From the NCBI GenBank assembly GCA_018268715.1, contig JAFDVZ010000008.1, positions 600,674 to 664,673 on the forward strand: a DNA stretch of 64,000 nucleotides, in the 5' to 3' direction. Below are positions 1-8,663 of this stretch, piece after piece; the first letter of the stretch is position 1, and each line of letters starts with the position of its first letter. A program made the translations under genes and the position numbers. Source of the stretch: Acidobacteriota bacterium. Lineage in GTDB: Bacteria; Acidobacteriota; Terriglobia; Bryobacterales; Bryobacteraceae. The notes below the pieces were generated by a model. The model saw only the letters and a program-made list of their open reading frames with translations, had not been told where the DNA came from and ran no database searches.

Positions 1-2
1 AC

Positions 3-308
3 TACCTGGGCGCCGAATGTTTCGCCGTCGCCGTCAGCCCCAACGGCGATCTCGCCGACTTCCCGGAACCGCAGCGCGAGGCCGTGGAGCGCCACCTGAA
101 CTTCGCGCGCAATCTGCACATCGAAACCAGGATCCTGGCCGGCCAGCCGGAAGCGGAAGTGCTGGTGGACTTCGCCCGGCGCAACGCCGTTACGCAGATC
201 TTCGTGGCCCGCGCGCGGGCCGGATCCCCGTGGCTGCGCCGAAGCCTGCTTGAGCAGATCGTGCTCCGGGCGAAGGATATGCAGGTGGTGATCGCCGGCG
301 CGCGCTAG
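3..308 (+). CDS. C-terminal part of a KdpD-type Usp-domain protein (5' truncated by window)
   Basis: The open frame runs in from the window edge and ends at a TAG at 306-308, so only about 101 residues are visible. They match the universal-stress-like domain found at the end of the KdpD sensory N-terminal region. The section around FARRNAVTQIFVARARAG corresponds to the family's conserved strand and nucleotide-loop region, followed by a SLLEQIVLRAKDMQVVIA-type end. In full KdpD a histidine kinase follows this domain. Here the protein stops, so it is either a short KdpD-N-like protein or a stand-alone Usp protein. It converges on the next gene with a 4-bp overlap. The family call is fairly sure; the role in potassium or stress sensing is inference. 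Confidence 0.7.
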   Translation, partial: YLGAECFAVAVSPNGDLADFPEPQREAVERHLNFARNLHIETRILAGQPEAEVLVDFARRNAVTQIFVARARAGSPWLRRSLLEQIVLRAKDMQVVIAGAR

Positions 309-1591
309 TCGAAGAAGCCGCGATCCTCTTCGGACAGCCGCGCCTTGGCCGCCGCCACGTTGAACGTCACGCCGAGCCCCGGCTTGTCCCACACGTCGAT
401 GAAGCCCTTCTTCATGATGGGATCCGGCAGGCCGTCGACGATCTGGTACCACCACGCCTGCTCCGGCACCGGGTACTCGAAGCCAATGAAATTCTGCGGC
501 ATGGCGGCCGCCAGGTGGACGTGCGCGGCCAGTCCGATCAGTCCGTCGAAGATGCCGTGCGGCGCCATCAGGATCCCATGCAGATCGGCGTATTCGGCGA
601 TCCACTTGGTCTCAGAGATGCCGCCGACGTCTTCGGGATCGGGTCCGACCACGTTCACCGCCTGCCGCTCGATCAGTTCCTTGAAGTTCTGCCGCAGGTA
701 GATCTGTTCGCCCGTGTGGATGGGCACGGAGGTGCTCGTCGTAACGTCGCGGAACACGTCGGCGCTGGTGTAAGGCGTGTAATCGCCCGCGATCAGGTCC
801 TCCAGCCACGCGATGTTCAGCGGCTCCAGCGCGCGGGCGAAGCGGATGGCGTCCTTCGGCATCCAGCCCGGTCCACAGTCGAGCGCCAGGCCGACCTCAT
901 CGCCCAACACCTTCTTCATCGCCTCGACGCGGAGGATGATCTCCTTCAGGCCGCGCTCAGTCAGCATGCCACGGTCGCCGTGCGGGGCGCCGGACCTCGG
1001 CTCGTCGTACCAGCCGCCGGGGATGGCGCGCATCATAGCGGGACTGTGGAATCCGCACGCCTGCTTGATCAGCGTGAAGCCTTCCTTGGACTCCTTCATC
1101 TTCGCGGTGTTCTCGGCGTAATCCTGCGGCGTCTGGCCCTTCATCGGGAAGCGGATGCCGCCGTTGTAGCCGCGCACCTTATCGCGAATCTTGCCGCCCA
1201 GCAGTTTGTACACGGGCACGCCGGCCGCCTGGCCCGCGATGTCCCACAACGCAATCTCGATGGCGCTGACCGCGGAACCCCACGGCTTGAACGCGCCCAT
1301 CTTGCGGATCCGCATCAGCACGCGCTCCACATCGGTGGGATCCTCGCCGAGAATGTAGTTCTTATAGAACATCACCATCGGCTTCAGGTACGGCTTGCGC
1401 GATTCCGCTTGTCCGTAACCGGAGATTCCCTGGTCGGTGACGACGCGCACCACCGGACTGCCGCCGATGATGGCGCACTTCAGGTCCGTGATCTTGATGG
1501 GCGCGCGCCCGCTTCTCTGGGGGGCCGCGAGTGAAGCCGCTGCGAAACCGGGCAGCGATCCGATAAATCCTCTCCTGGTCCAATTGGGCAT
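305..1591 (-). CDS. Exported mandelate racemase/muconate lactonizing family enzyme
   Basis: This 428-residue protein of the enolase superfamily probably acts as a sugar-acid dehydratase or cycloisomerase. The N-terminus carries a Tat-like signal (TRRGFIGSLPG at about residues 5-15), so export is likely. The capping domain lies at about 30-150 and the barrel after it. The metal ligands are visible as D238 (LALDCG), E264 (AWLED) and E295 (HTGEQ), with H345 in APHG as a candidate general base and K176 in TLIKQ as its partner. The substrate cannot be told from sequence. Many Tat-exported members of this family occur in acidobacteria beside sugar genes. The start at 1591 gives a complete signal peptide. 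The gene diverges from the next one across about 180 bp. Confidence 0.85.
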   Translation of the reverse strand: MPNWTRRGFIGSLPGFAAASLAAPQRSGRAPIKITDLKCAIIGGSPVVRVVTDQGISGYGQAESRKPYLKPMVMFYKNYILGEDPTDVERVLMRIRKMGAFKPWGSAVSAIEIALWDIAGQAAGVPVYKLLGGKIRDKVRGYNGGIRFPMKGQTPQDYAENTAKMKESKEGFTLIKQACGFHSPAMMRAIPGGWYDEPRSGAPHGDRGMLTERGLKEIILRVEAMKKVLGDEVGLALDCGPGWMPKDAIRFARALEPLNIAWLEDLIAGDYTPYTSADVFRDVTTSTSVPIHTGEQIYLRQNFKELIERQAVNVVGPDPEDVGGISETKWIAEYADLHGILMAPHGIFDGLIGLAAHVHLAAAMPQNFIGFEYPVPEQAWWYQIVDGLPDPIMKKGFIDVWDKPGLGVTFNVAAAKARLSEEDRGFFD

Positions 1592-1772
1592 GGTTTTGTA
1601 CCGTTCCTACGATATCTCACCCCCGGAGACGAAGCGGACCGCTGACGGTTGCGGGCGGGGCGTGCGAAGCGCTACCCTGACGGCTTACCCGACACCGCGC
1701 ATTCACGGCGTTTCCCGCCGGGCCCGGCTCGCCTCCGTCGCAGAGCGTGCGCGGGTACCGAATGGTGTTTCA

Positions 1773-3272
1773 TTGCGGCAAAACCACTTTTCTGTCCTTA
1801 TTGCGCAAGCGTTTCTTCTGACCGGTTGCGGAGTCCTGCCCGCGGCGGCCCTGGATGCGCGCGGCGCCGACCTGCTGGCCCAGTCGGTGCGATTGATGGA
1901 CGGCCGCTACGACGATCGGGCGGCCCTGATCCGGTCGCTATCCGGCAACGGCCCTAGCCCGCACCTGGTCCGGGAATCGGCCCTATACGCGGTCGGCCTG
2001 CTGATGCGCGACCACACCGGCGACCGGGACCGCGCGGCCCGCATCCTGGACGCCGTGCTCCGCCAGCAGATCTACGAACCCGAAGAGCGCTGGCACGGAA
2101 CCTTCTACAAATTCGCCGAGGATCGCCATCCTCCCCGCACGGCGCGCCTGTGGACCGACTACGATCCGAACTGGCGCGAGTTCATCGGCACAACCTTCCA
2201 GGTCATCCTGACTCGCTTCCGCGACCGCATCCCGAAGGAGTTAGCCGCCCGGATGGAGAAATCCATCGTGTTAGCCCTCGAAGGCGAGATACACGAGGCA
2301 CGTCTGAAGCCGTCTTACACCAACATCGCCCTGATGTACGGCGCCATCGCGGACTACGCCGGCAATCGCCTGAACCGGCCGGACCTGGCCCGCCGCGCCG
2401 CCGCGTGGACCGAATCGGTGTATCGCGAATTCAAGGAGCACGGGGCGTTTCCCGAGTTCAACTCGCCAACCTACTACGGCCCCGACCTGTTCGGCCTCGC
2501 GATGTGGCGCGCGCACGGCTCCACGCCGCGTATGCGGGCCATCGGCGCGGAGATGGAAGCTACGTTATGGCGAAGCATCGCGGCGTTCTATCACGCTGGC
2601 CTGCGTAACATGTCCGGCCCGTACGACCGTTCCTACGGCATGGACATGCGCCGCTACGTCAGCGTCACCGGACTGCTGCTCCGCACGGTCCTCGACGCCG
2701 AACAGGCGCCGTTCCCGCCGTTTGAAATCGGGGTCGACCACGCCAACGACCTTCCCTATCTGCCGCTAACCCTGGCCGAGCCGACGCAGATTCCGGCCGG
2801 CGCCATGGAGTCGTTCCGATCGTTTCAAGGCGAGCGCCTGGTGCGTCAGGCGATCACTTCCACGCGAGTGGCGACGGCGTGGATCGGCGCCGATTACATG
2901 TACGGCGGCGAGTCCACCAGCATGACTCGCGACGCGCTGGAGCCGGACGGGCAGTTTCACGCGGCGACAGCGCATTGGCGGCTGCCGGATGGCGACGTCG
3001 GCTGGATCCGCCTGCTCCGCGCGCCACGGCTCGACGCAACCGCGTCCCGTGAAGGGCTGTCCATTTCGTGCACCGGCGACATGACGTTTCGCATCCACGC
3101 GCCGGGCGCCGCGGCGTCCGCCATCCAGCGGAACCATTGGACGCTGCCCGGGCTGTTCGTTCAGGTCTACACCGACGCCACCGGGGCGGAGACCTCCGCC
3201 GGCGACGACCATGTCGACATCGTCTACCACGACATGACTCGCCTCACCCTGAGGTTCGCAACGGCCAAGTAA
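1773..3272 (+). CDS. Putative lipoprotein, alpha-toroid-like, unknown function
   Basis: The function is not recognised. A TTG start at 1773 would give 499 residues. The first 20 form a hydrophobic signal ending in LLTGC, which fits a lipobox with C19. The frame stays open further upstream to 1437, but that would overlap the opposite gene by 155 bp, so the shorter start is preferred; no strong ribosome site decides it. The next 300 residues are helix-rich with aromatic motifs such as HGTFYKFAEDR and DYDPNWREFIGTT, reminiscent of alpha/alpha-barrel polysaccharide enzymes. The C-terminal part looks beta-rich. A role in glycan processing is a guess from this layout and from the sugar-enzyme neighbours. 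Confidence 0.6.
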   Translation: MRQNHFSVLIAQAFLLTGCGVLPAAALDARGADLLAQSVRLMDGRYDDRAALIRSLSGNGPSPHLVRESALYAVGLLMRDHTGDRDRAARILDAVLRQQIYEPEERWHGTFYKFAEDRHPPRTARLWTDYDPNWREFIGTTFQVILTRFRDRIPKELAARMEKSIVLALEGEIHEARLKPSYTNIALMYGAIADYAGNRLNRPDLARRAAAWTESVYREFKEHGAFPEFNSPTYYGPDLFGLAMWRAHGSTPRMRAIGAEMEATLWRSIAAFYHAGLRNMSGPYDRSYGMDMRRYVSVTGLLLRTVLDAEQAPFPPFEIGVDHANDLPYLPLTLAEPTQIPAGAMESFRSFQGERLVRQAITSTRVATAWIGADYMYGGESTSMTRDALEPDGQFHAATAHWRLPDGDVGWIRLLRAPRLDATASREGLSISCTGDMTFRIHAPGAAASAIQRNHWTLPGLFVQVYTDATGAETSAGDDHVDIVYHDMTRLTLRFATAK

Positions 3273-3289
3273 GTCCGCATTAGAATAGG

Positions 3290-4228
3290 GTGGTGACGTT
3301 CCGATTCTATCGCCTGCGGTTCCACTTCAAGGCTGAGTCGGGCGTGTACTTCCCGCCGGGCAAGTCGGGTAACATCCTGCGCGGCGCTTTTGGAGCCACG
3401 TTCCGCAAGATCGCCTGCGCGCCCGAGTGCGCCGATCCAAAGGCCTGCGAGTTACGTTTAAGTTGCGCCTACGCCCGTATCTTCGAGCCCGCCATGGCCG
3501 GCATCGGCCCAAGCGGGTTAGCCGATCCGCCGAGGCCTTTCGTATTCCGGTCCAGGCATCTGGATGGCGGAGCGTTCGCGGCCGGCGAGTCATTCCATTT
3601 CGACGTCAACCTGTTCCTGCTGCGCGACCCGGCGATCGCCTATTTCGTGTTGACCTTCGCGCAGTTAGGCCGCGACGGCTTCGGACCGGGACGGGGGCGT
3701 GCGGCTCTTGCGCGAGTGGACCAGTTGGACGCGGCGGGCGGCGTGGCCACGCGTGTATTCGACGGGCGCGAGTTGATCGGAACCGGCGCACTGGAACCGA
3801 CGGCGCTCAGTCTCGACCCGGCCGGCGACCGGGTCCGGCGCACGCTGGTGAAATTCCGGACGCCGACCGAACTCAAGGTGGACCATAAGGTGGCTGAGCG
3901 GCCCGAATTCGCCGTACTCGCATCACGCCTCCGAGACCGGCTCAGCACCTTGGGCGACCTGTACGGCGACGGCCCGCTCGAAATGGACTTCGCCGGGTTC
4001 GGCAAGCGCGCCGAAGCTGTCGCTCTCACCCGCTGCGACCTGCAAATGGTGGACGTGGACCGCGTCAGCGGCCGCACCGGCCAGCGCCACTCGCTCGGCG
4101 GCTTTATAGGAACCGCCGAATATGCAGGCGAGTTAGCCGAATTCCTCCCCTTCCTGAGGGCCGGCGCGTTCACCGGAGTGGGCCGCCAGACCACCTGGGG
4201 CAAGGGCGAGTTATCGGTGAGCGTCTAA
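3290..4228 (+). CDS. cas6: Orphan Cas6-like RAMP endoribonuclease
   Basis: The protein has 312 residues with a GTG start (a second GTG follows at once). The C-terminus carries the glycine-rich RAMP loop of Cas6 (GVGRQTTWGKGE, about 296-307) after a conserved FLPFLRAGAFTG stretch, and the N-terminal half has a ferredoxin-like beginning. A cysteine cluster at C43, C47, C53 and C59 matches the four-Cys segment seen in this Cas6 subfamily. Cas6 enzymes cut pre-crRNA at repeats. No CRISPR repeat array or other cas gene is visible in the window, so this copy may work in trans or have another RNA role. The gene follows the lipoprotein gene by 17 bp and overlaps the sialidase-like gene tail-to-tail by 18 bp. 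Confidence 0.75.
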   Translation: MVTFRFYRLRFHFKAESGVYFPPGKSGNILRGAFGATFRKIACAPECADPKACELRLSCAYARIFEPAMAGIGPSGLADPPRPFVFRSRHLDGGAFAAGESFHFDVNLFLLRDPAIAYFVLTFAQLGRDGFGPGRGRAALARVDQLDAAGGVATRVFDGRELIGTGALEPTALSLDPAGDRVRRTLVKFRTPTELKVDHKVAERPEFAVLASRLRDRLSTLGDLYGDGPLEMDFAGFGKRAEAVALTRCDLQMVDVDRVSGRTGQRHSLGGFIGTAEYAGELAEFLPFLRAGAFTGVGRQTTWGKGELSVSV

Positions 4229-5293
4229 CTTCCGGAATCCCGAAATACGGTGGAAGGTGAGATAGTTCGCGTCATGACCGCGAGGCGCGCCGCCCTCCGC
4301 ATCGTCATAGGCCGTCCGCGAGGCCACCACAATATCGCCGCCTTCGAACTGCCAATCCACATACTGGAACGCGTGGCGCTCTGCGTCGTCGTGATGCAGA
4401 ATCACCTTGCGGATGGTCCACACCCGCAGGTCCGGCGACGACATCAACGCCAGCGTGTTACGGACGGAGGCGGGACTCGGCGCGCCCGGCGCTGGATTCG
4501 ATAAAGTCCAATAGAGCCGCGTCTTGCGGTCATACCGAATAGTGAACTTCTTCGCGCCGCCGGGGAAGTCGACCATCTCGACAAAGCTCAGCCCGCCCGG
4601 CGCAACCCGTGTAATCGCAGCCTTTTCGACGTTATCCACCCGCAGAATATCCAGCAACTCGCCCTTGGGACTGACAACGGCGTTCCCTTCCAGCCAGTGC
4701 TTTCCAGCCGGCGGATCCGCCGGGAACTTCAGCCGCGGAGTCAGCGTCCAGGCCTCGGCCTTCATCAGGTCCGCCTTCAGCGGCGCCGACAGCGCAAAGG
4801 CCTCAAAGAAGCCCCACTTACCCTGCGGATGCCATTCGAAGGCCCGCCAAATGCGGCCCTTGTAAGTGGCCATGGGGACAGGCGCGGTGTGATAGCCCGT
4901 ATCCTGAGTTATATACGAAGGAGCGCTCCAACTCCGGCCGCCGTCAGCGGAACGCCGGATGACAATCTTGCCGTACTCATAGGTCGTCCCCATCAGATAC
5001 AGCGCGCCGCGGTGGACAAACAGGTTCGACCAGAACTGGTCCTGAAACTCAGCCGTCCGGGTCCACGTCCGGCCGCGATCCTCGGAGCGGAACACGCGCG
5101 AGGTGGACGAAGCGTTCTGGTTGGAGGCCGGCCCGAAAAAGTCGTGTGAGGCGACGTAGGATCCGCCTTTGAGAATAGCGATTGAAGGAGAGCCGATGTA
5201 GCGCTTGGCGGAGGCGGGCTCATGATCGATGACCACGCCCGGAGGAACATCGGCGGCGAACAGCATTGCCGCCAGCAGAAACGATAGCATCAT
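4211..5293 (-). CDS. Exported sialidase-like (BNR/Asp-box) protein
   Basis: The 360-residue protein has a short signal peptide (hydrophobic residues 3-13, AFA/AD-type cleavage region) and a six-bladed-propeller style sequence. Two Asp boxes are clear: SEDRGRTW at about 70-77 and SADGGRSW at about 115-122. This fold is used by sialidases and other exo-glycosidases. The arginine triad of true sialidases cannot be assigned with confidence, so the substrate is open. It lies alone between the Cas6-like gene, which it overlaps by 18 bp at the 3' end, and the xanthine-dehydrogenase-type operon, from which a hairpin separates it. Confidence 0.75.
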   Translation of the reverse strand: MMLSFLLAAMLFAADVPPGVVIDHEPASAKRYIGSPSIAILKGGSYVASHDFFGPASNQNASSTSRVFRSEDRGRTWTRTAEFQDQFWSNLFVHRGALYLMGTTYEYGKIVIRRSADGGRSWSAPSYITQDTGYHTAPVPMATYKGRIWRAFEWHPQGKWGFFEAFALSAPLKADLMKAEAWTLTPRLKFPADPPAGKHWLEGNAVVSPKGELLDILRVDNVEKAAITRVAPGGLSFVEMVDFPGGAKKFTIRYDRKTRLYWTLSNPAPGAPSPASVRNTLALMSSPDLRVWTIRKVILHHDDAERHAFQYVDWQFEGGDIVVASRTAYDDAEGGAPRGHDANYLTFHRISGFRKLDAHR

Positions 5294-5300
5294 GGGTTAA

Positions 5301-5323
5301 GGGCGGGAGGCTGGCTCCCGCCC
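5301..5323 (-). terminator. Hairpin terminator after the xanthine-dehydrogenase-type operon
   Basis: A perfect 9-bp inverted repeat (GGGCGGGAG at 5301-5309, CTCCCGCCC at 5315-5323) with a 5-nt loop lies just downstream of the last gene of the minus-strand operon. There is only a short TT tract after it, so it may end transcription with Rho or only protect the RNA. Confidence 0.55.
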
Positions 5324-5330
5324 TTCAAGA

Positions 5331-5546
5331 TTACATCGACTCGTAGCACTTACGAGTTTCGTTGCACTCGTAATCGTCCACCAGCTTGCCGTCGGGGCCC
5401 AGGCAGTTGTGCGTGTGATGGCACCAGAACAGGCCGTCGTTGGAATGTCCCACCACCGGGTCCACCTCGCTCAACACATACATGCCCTTCCAGCGGAGCA
5501 ACTGGCAGCGGTCGTCTTCGATCCGCGCTAGCGATGAGCGTTCCAT
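5331..5546 (-). CDS. Small Cys/His-rich protein, fourth gene of the xanthine-dehydrogenase-type operon
   Basis: A 71-residue protein that I do not recognise. It has no signal peptide. Four cysteines and a His cluster stand out: C14, C42-H43-H44-x-H46-x-C48, C61 and C67, which could bind a metal or form disulfides. It starts 4 bp after the stop of the FAD-subunit gene and ends just before a terminator hairpin, so it is almost surely cotranscribed with the three enzyme subunits. A part in cofactor assembly or electron transfer is possible but only inferred from position. Confidence 0.6.
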   Translation of the reverse strand: MERSSLARIEDDRCQLLRWKGMYVLSEVDPVVGHSNDGLFWCHHTHNCLGPDGKLVDDYECNETRKCYESM

Positions 5547-5550
5547 GCCG

Positions 5551-6519
5551 TCAGGCCTTTCCCACGGCCAGCAGCGCCCGCTTCACGGCCACCTTCGCCA
5601 GTTGGACCTTGTAGCCGTTCTGGCTCAGCGGCTTCGCGCCTTCCACCGCCGCCGCGCCGGCCTGTTCCGCCGTCGCTTCATCGATGGACTTGCCCGCCAG
5701 GAACTCCGCCGCCTTCGCCGAATCCACCGGAACGGGGCCGACATGGCCCAGCACCACTTTCGCCGAAGCCACCTTGCCGCCGCTCATCTTGAGACAAACG
5801 GAAGCGGTGGCCAGCGGCCAGTCCATGGCTTCGCGCTCGCGGATTTCGTAGGTCGCGTTCTTGCCAGCCGCGGGCGGGACAACGATCTCGGTCAGGATCT
5901 CCCCCGCTTGCAGGTCGATCCCGCGCGTGGTCTCGTCCTTGGGCGCGACGAAGAACTTCGCCGCGTCCACGGTCCGCTTTCCGGCGGCGTTCGCCAGCGT
6001 CACCTTCGCGCCCAAGGCGATCAGCGCGGGTCCCAGGCTGGAAGGCGACACGAAGTACGCCGGACCGCCGAAGATACCGTGGTATTTGTTCTCGCCGCCG
6101 GGAACCAGGCTCTTGCCGTCCTTCATGGCCAGAATCCCGTAGCCATTGCGGAAGTACCAGCAGCGCGGCCACTGGCACAGGTCGCCGCCCGCGGTGCCCA
6201 TGTTGCGCAACTGCGGGCTGGTCAGCCCCGTCACCGCCGCGTGGATGGCCGGATATTCGGTCTTCACCACGGCGCTCGAGGCCAGTTCATCGAAGGTGGC
6301 CGTGGCGCCGATGCGAAGGCCGCCCGGCCCCTTGGCGACGCCGCCCAGTTCCTTGATGTTCTTGATATTCACCACGGTGGCGGGCGTCAGCAGGTAATCC
6401 TTCATCAGGCTGATCAGGTCCGTACCGCCGGCCAGCACCTGCGCGTCGTACAGGCTGGAGGCCAGTAAGGCGGTCGCTTCCGAAAGCGTCGCCGGGTTTG
6501 CGTACGCGAAGGCGTCCAT
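5551..6519 (-). CDS. FAD-binding subunit of a xanthine dehydrogenase/aldehyde oxidoreductase
   Basis: A 322-residue middle subunit of a trimeric molybdenum hydroxylase of the YagTSR (PaoABC) type. It passes electrons between FAD and the 2Fe-2S subunit. FAD contacts are visible in LAGGTDLISLMK (about 28-39) and NMGTAGGDLCQWPRCWYF (around residue 100). The second carries cysteines at the place where PaoB has an extra iron-sulfur insert, but not a full set of cluster ligands. The start at 6519 is chosen because it overlaps the stop of the molybdenum subunit by one base (TAATG), with a purine-rich site just upstream; the longer open frame is a shadow. Confidence 0.88.
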   Translation of the reverse strand: MDAFAYANPATLSEATALLASSLYDAQVLAGGTDLISLMKDYLLTPATVVNIKNIKELGGVAKGPGGLRIGATATFDELASSAVVKTEYPAIHAAVTGLTSPQLRNMGTAGGDLCQWPRCWYFRNGYGILAMKDGKSLVPGGENKYHGIFGGPAYFVSPSSLGPALIALGAKVTLANAAGKRTVDAAKFFVAPKDETTRGIDLQAGEILTEIVVPPAAGKNATYEIREREAMDWPLATASVCLKMSGGKVASAKVVLGHVGPVPVDSAKAAEFLAGKSIDEATAEQAGAAAVEGAKPLSQNGYKVQLAKVAVKRALLAVGKA

Positions 6520-8663
6520 TATGCGTTCCTCCTTGCCAGGGCTTCCAGGACGCGGTTGGGAGTCAGCGGAACCATGTGGACGCGCACGCCCACCGCGTTC
6601 GCCACGGCGTTGGCGATGGCCGCGATGCCCCCGATGGCCGGAGGTTCGCCCAACCCAATGACGCCGCGCTTGTCCATCTCCGGACGCAGGTCCAGGTGGA
6701 CGATGATTTCGCCGATGTCGTTGATGCCCGACAGCTTGTAGAACTCCATGTCGGCGTTCAACGTCTTGCCGATCTGCTGATCCATCACCCGCTCTTCGTA
6801 CAGCGCTCCGCAGGTGCTCATGATGCAGGCGCCGAAGATCTGGCTCTCGGCCAGCTTCGGATTGACGATCAAACCGCAATCCTGCACCGCGATCAGGCGG
6901 TTCAACTTCACCTTGCCGGTCTCGATGTCGACCGACACATCGGCGATCTGGATGCCCGCCGCGCCCTGGCTGATCAGCCCTTCGCGCGGAGCGGTGCGTC
7001 CCACGTTCTCGCCCATCTCCTCGATCCGGTTGACGCCCAGCTTGGCGCAGGCCGCTTGCCAGGAGAGGCTCTTGGCCGGATTGCCCTTCACCTGGATCTT
7101 GCGGTCGACAGCCTCAAGCTGATCGGCCGGAACGCCCAGCGACGGCGCGACCACTTCGAACAGCTTGTTGAGCGCGTTCACCGTCGCCTTGCGAGTGGAG
7201 GCGGTGACGCCGCCCACGGTGGTGGATCCGCCCGAAGCGCCCGAAGGCGGATATGCGTTCGAGCCCATGCTGAACTTGATGGCCGGCATGGGCAGGCCCA
7301 GGGTTTCGGCGGCCACCTGCGGAACGATGGTGCGCGTGCCGACGCCCAGGTCCTGCGTGCCGATCTGCACTTCCACCGAACCGTCGGGATTGATAATGGC
7401 GCGGCACTTGGAATCATGCCCCAATCCGCCCCACATGTTGACGCCGATGCCCAGCCCGCGCTTGATAGGCCCGTTACTGGTCCCGCGCGGCTTCCACAGC
7501 TTCTTCCACTCCGCGATTTCCGCGCCCTTTTCGAGCTGATACTTGTAGACTTCCCCGCGCGGGCTGAGGCTCGTGTTCTTGATGAAGAAGTCGAGCGAGT
7601 CCATGCCCAGCTTCGCCGCCAGGTCGTCCAGCGCGCAGCACGTGATGTAGGACAACTGCTGGTTGTTCGGAGCGCGCCATGCGCGAGCGCTGCCCGCGTT
7701 AATCGACACCGCGGTGTGGTTGATCCGGCGGTTCGGGACGTTGCGGTACACGTACGGCATCTGGTCGGCGTTCAGGTTGCCGCCGCCCAGGCCGCCGGAG
7801 GCCCACGTCTTCGATTGCCACACCGTCAGGCTGCCGTCCTTCTTGGCGCCGACTTTGATTTCGCCGAACACCGACGGCCGGTTGCCCGCCATCAGCAATT
7901 CCTGCTGGCGATCGAGGAACATCTTCACGGGACGCCCGCCGCTCGCCTTGGAAAGCTCGGCGCATTCGGTGCCCCACAGGTCGGCCGGGAACTTACTGCC
8001 GAAGCCTCCGCCCATGTACTGCATGTCGGTGTGCACCTGGGTGACCGGAACCTTGATGGACCGGGCCAGTTCGGCGCCCAGCGCGGATACGTTCTGCGTG
8101 GAAGGCCAGTAATCGACGCGCTCCCCGCGCCACCGTACGGTCTGGCCGTGCGGCTCCAGGCAGCAATGCGTGATCACGGGAATCGCGTAGTAGCCCTGGC
8201 TGATGGCGTCGGCTTCCTGGAAAGCCTTGTCGGGGTCGCCGGTGGTGACTTCGCCGGCGGGTTTGGCGCGGCTGCCGGCCTTGGCCAGATCCTCCTCGTC
8301 CACGAAGTGTTCGAGGATCTCGTAGTCGACTTTGATCTTACGCGCCGCGTCTCGGGCGATGTCCTCGGTGACGGCGGCGAGTGAGGCGATCTCCTGCCCC
8401 TGCCACTGGATTTCCTTGCCCGCGCCGAGAATCACGCGGACCGCGGTGACTCCGGGCAGCCGCTCCGCCTCGCTCGTGTCGATGCTCTTGATCCGCGCGT
8501 GGCCGTGCGGCGAAGTCAGCAGGACCCCGAACAGCAGTCCGGGCGGGTTGATGTCGGAGTTATACTTGGCGGCGCCGGTCGATTTGACCATGCCGTCCAG
8601 GCGGCTGATGCGCTTGCCGATGACTTTCCGCTTCTCCATCGGCGGCCAGCTATAGTCAGGCAT
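6519..8663 (-). CDS. Molybdopterin-binding subunit of a xanthine dehydrogenase/aldehyde oxidoreductase
   Basis: A 714-residue catalytic subunit carrying the Mo-molybdopterin cofactor. The GGGFGSKF loop near residue 220 and the GLGEPPAIGG motif near the C-terminus, with the catalytic Glu, are both present. The length fits YagR/PaoC-type large subunits. It begins inside the last codons of the 2Fe-2S subunit gene (8-bp overlap) and its stop overlaps the FAD-subunit start, so the three genes are translationally coupled. The substrate, a purine, aldehyde or N-heterocycle, cannot be told from the sequence. The protein itself has no signal peptide; export would ride on the Tat signal of the small subunit. 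Confidence 0.9.
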   Translation of the reverse strand: MPDYSWPPMEKRKVIGKRISRLDGMVKSTGAAKYNSDINPPGLLFGVLLTSPHGHARIKSIDTSEAERLPGVTAVRVILGAGKEIQWQGQEIASLAAVTEDIARDAARKIKVDYEILEHFVDEEDLAKAGSRAKPAGEVTTGDPDKAFQEADAISQGYYAIPVITHCCLEPHGQTVRWRGERVDYWPSTQNVSALGAELARSIKVPVTQVHTDMQYMGGGFGSKFPADLWGTECAELSKASGGRPVKMFLDRQQELLMAGNRPSVFGEIKVGAKKDGSLTVWQSKTWASGGLGGGNLNADQMPYVYRNVPNRRINHTAVSINAGSARAWRAPNNQQLSYITCCALDDLAAKLGMDSLDFFIKNTSLSPRGEVYKYQLEKGAEIAEWKKLWKPRGTSNGPIKRGLGIGVNMWGGLGHDSKCRAIINPDGSVEVQIGTQDLGVGTRTIVPQVAAETLGLPMPAIKFSMGSNAYPPSGASGGSTTVGGVTASTRKATVNALNKLFEVVAPSLGVPADQLEAVDRKIQVKGNPAKSLSWQAACAKLGVNRIEEMGENVGRTAPREGLISQGAAGIQIADVSVDIETGKVKLNRLIAVQDCGLIVNPKLAESQIFGACIMSTCGALYEERVMDQQIGKTLNADMEFYKLSGINDIGEIIVHLDLRPEMDKRGVIGLGEPPAIGGIAAIANAVANAVGVRVHMVPLTPNRVLEALARRNA

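Noticed and set aside
3290..4228. CRISPR array near the Cas6-like gene
   Set aside because: No regularly spaced repeats were seen nearby or elsewhere in the window.
5440..8384. Two long plus-strand frames opposite the FAD and molybdenum subunits
   Set aside because: They are shadows caused by high GC at third positions; the minus-strand genes have full motifs and coupled starts.
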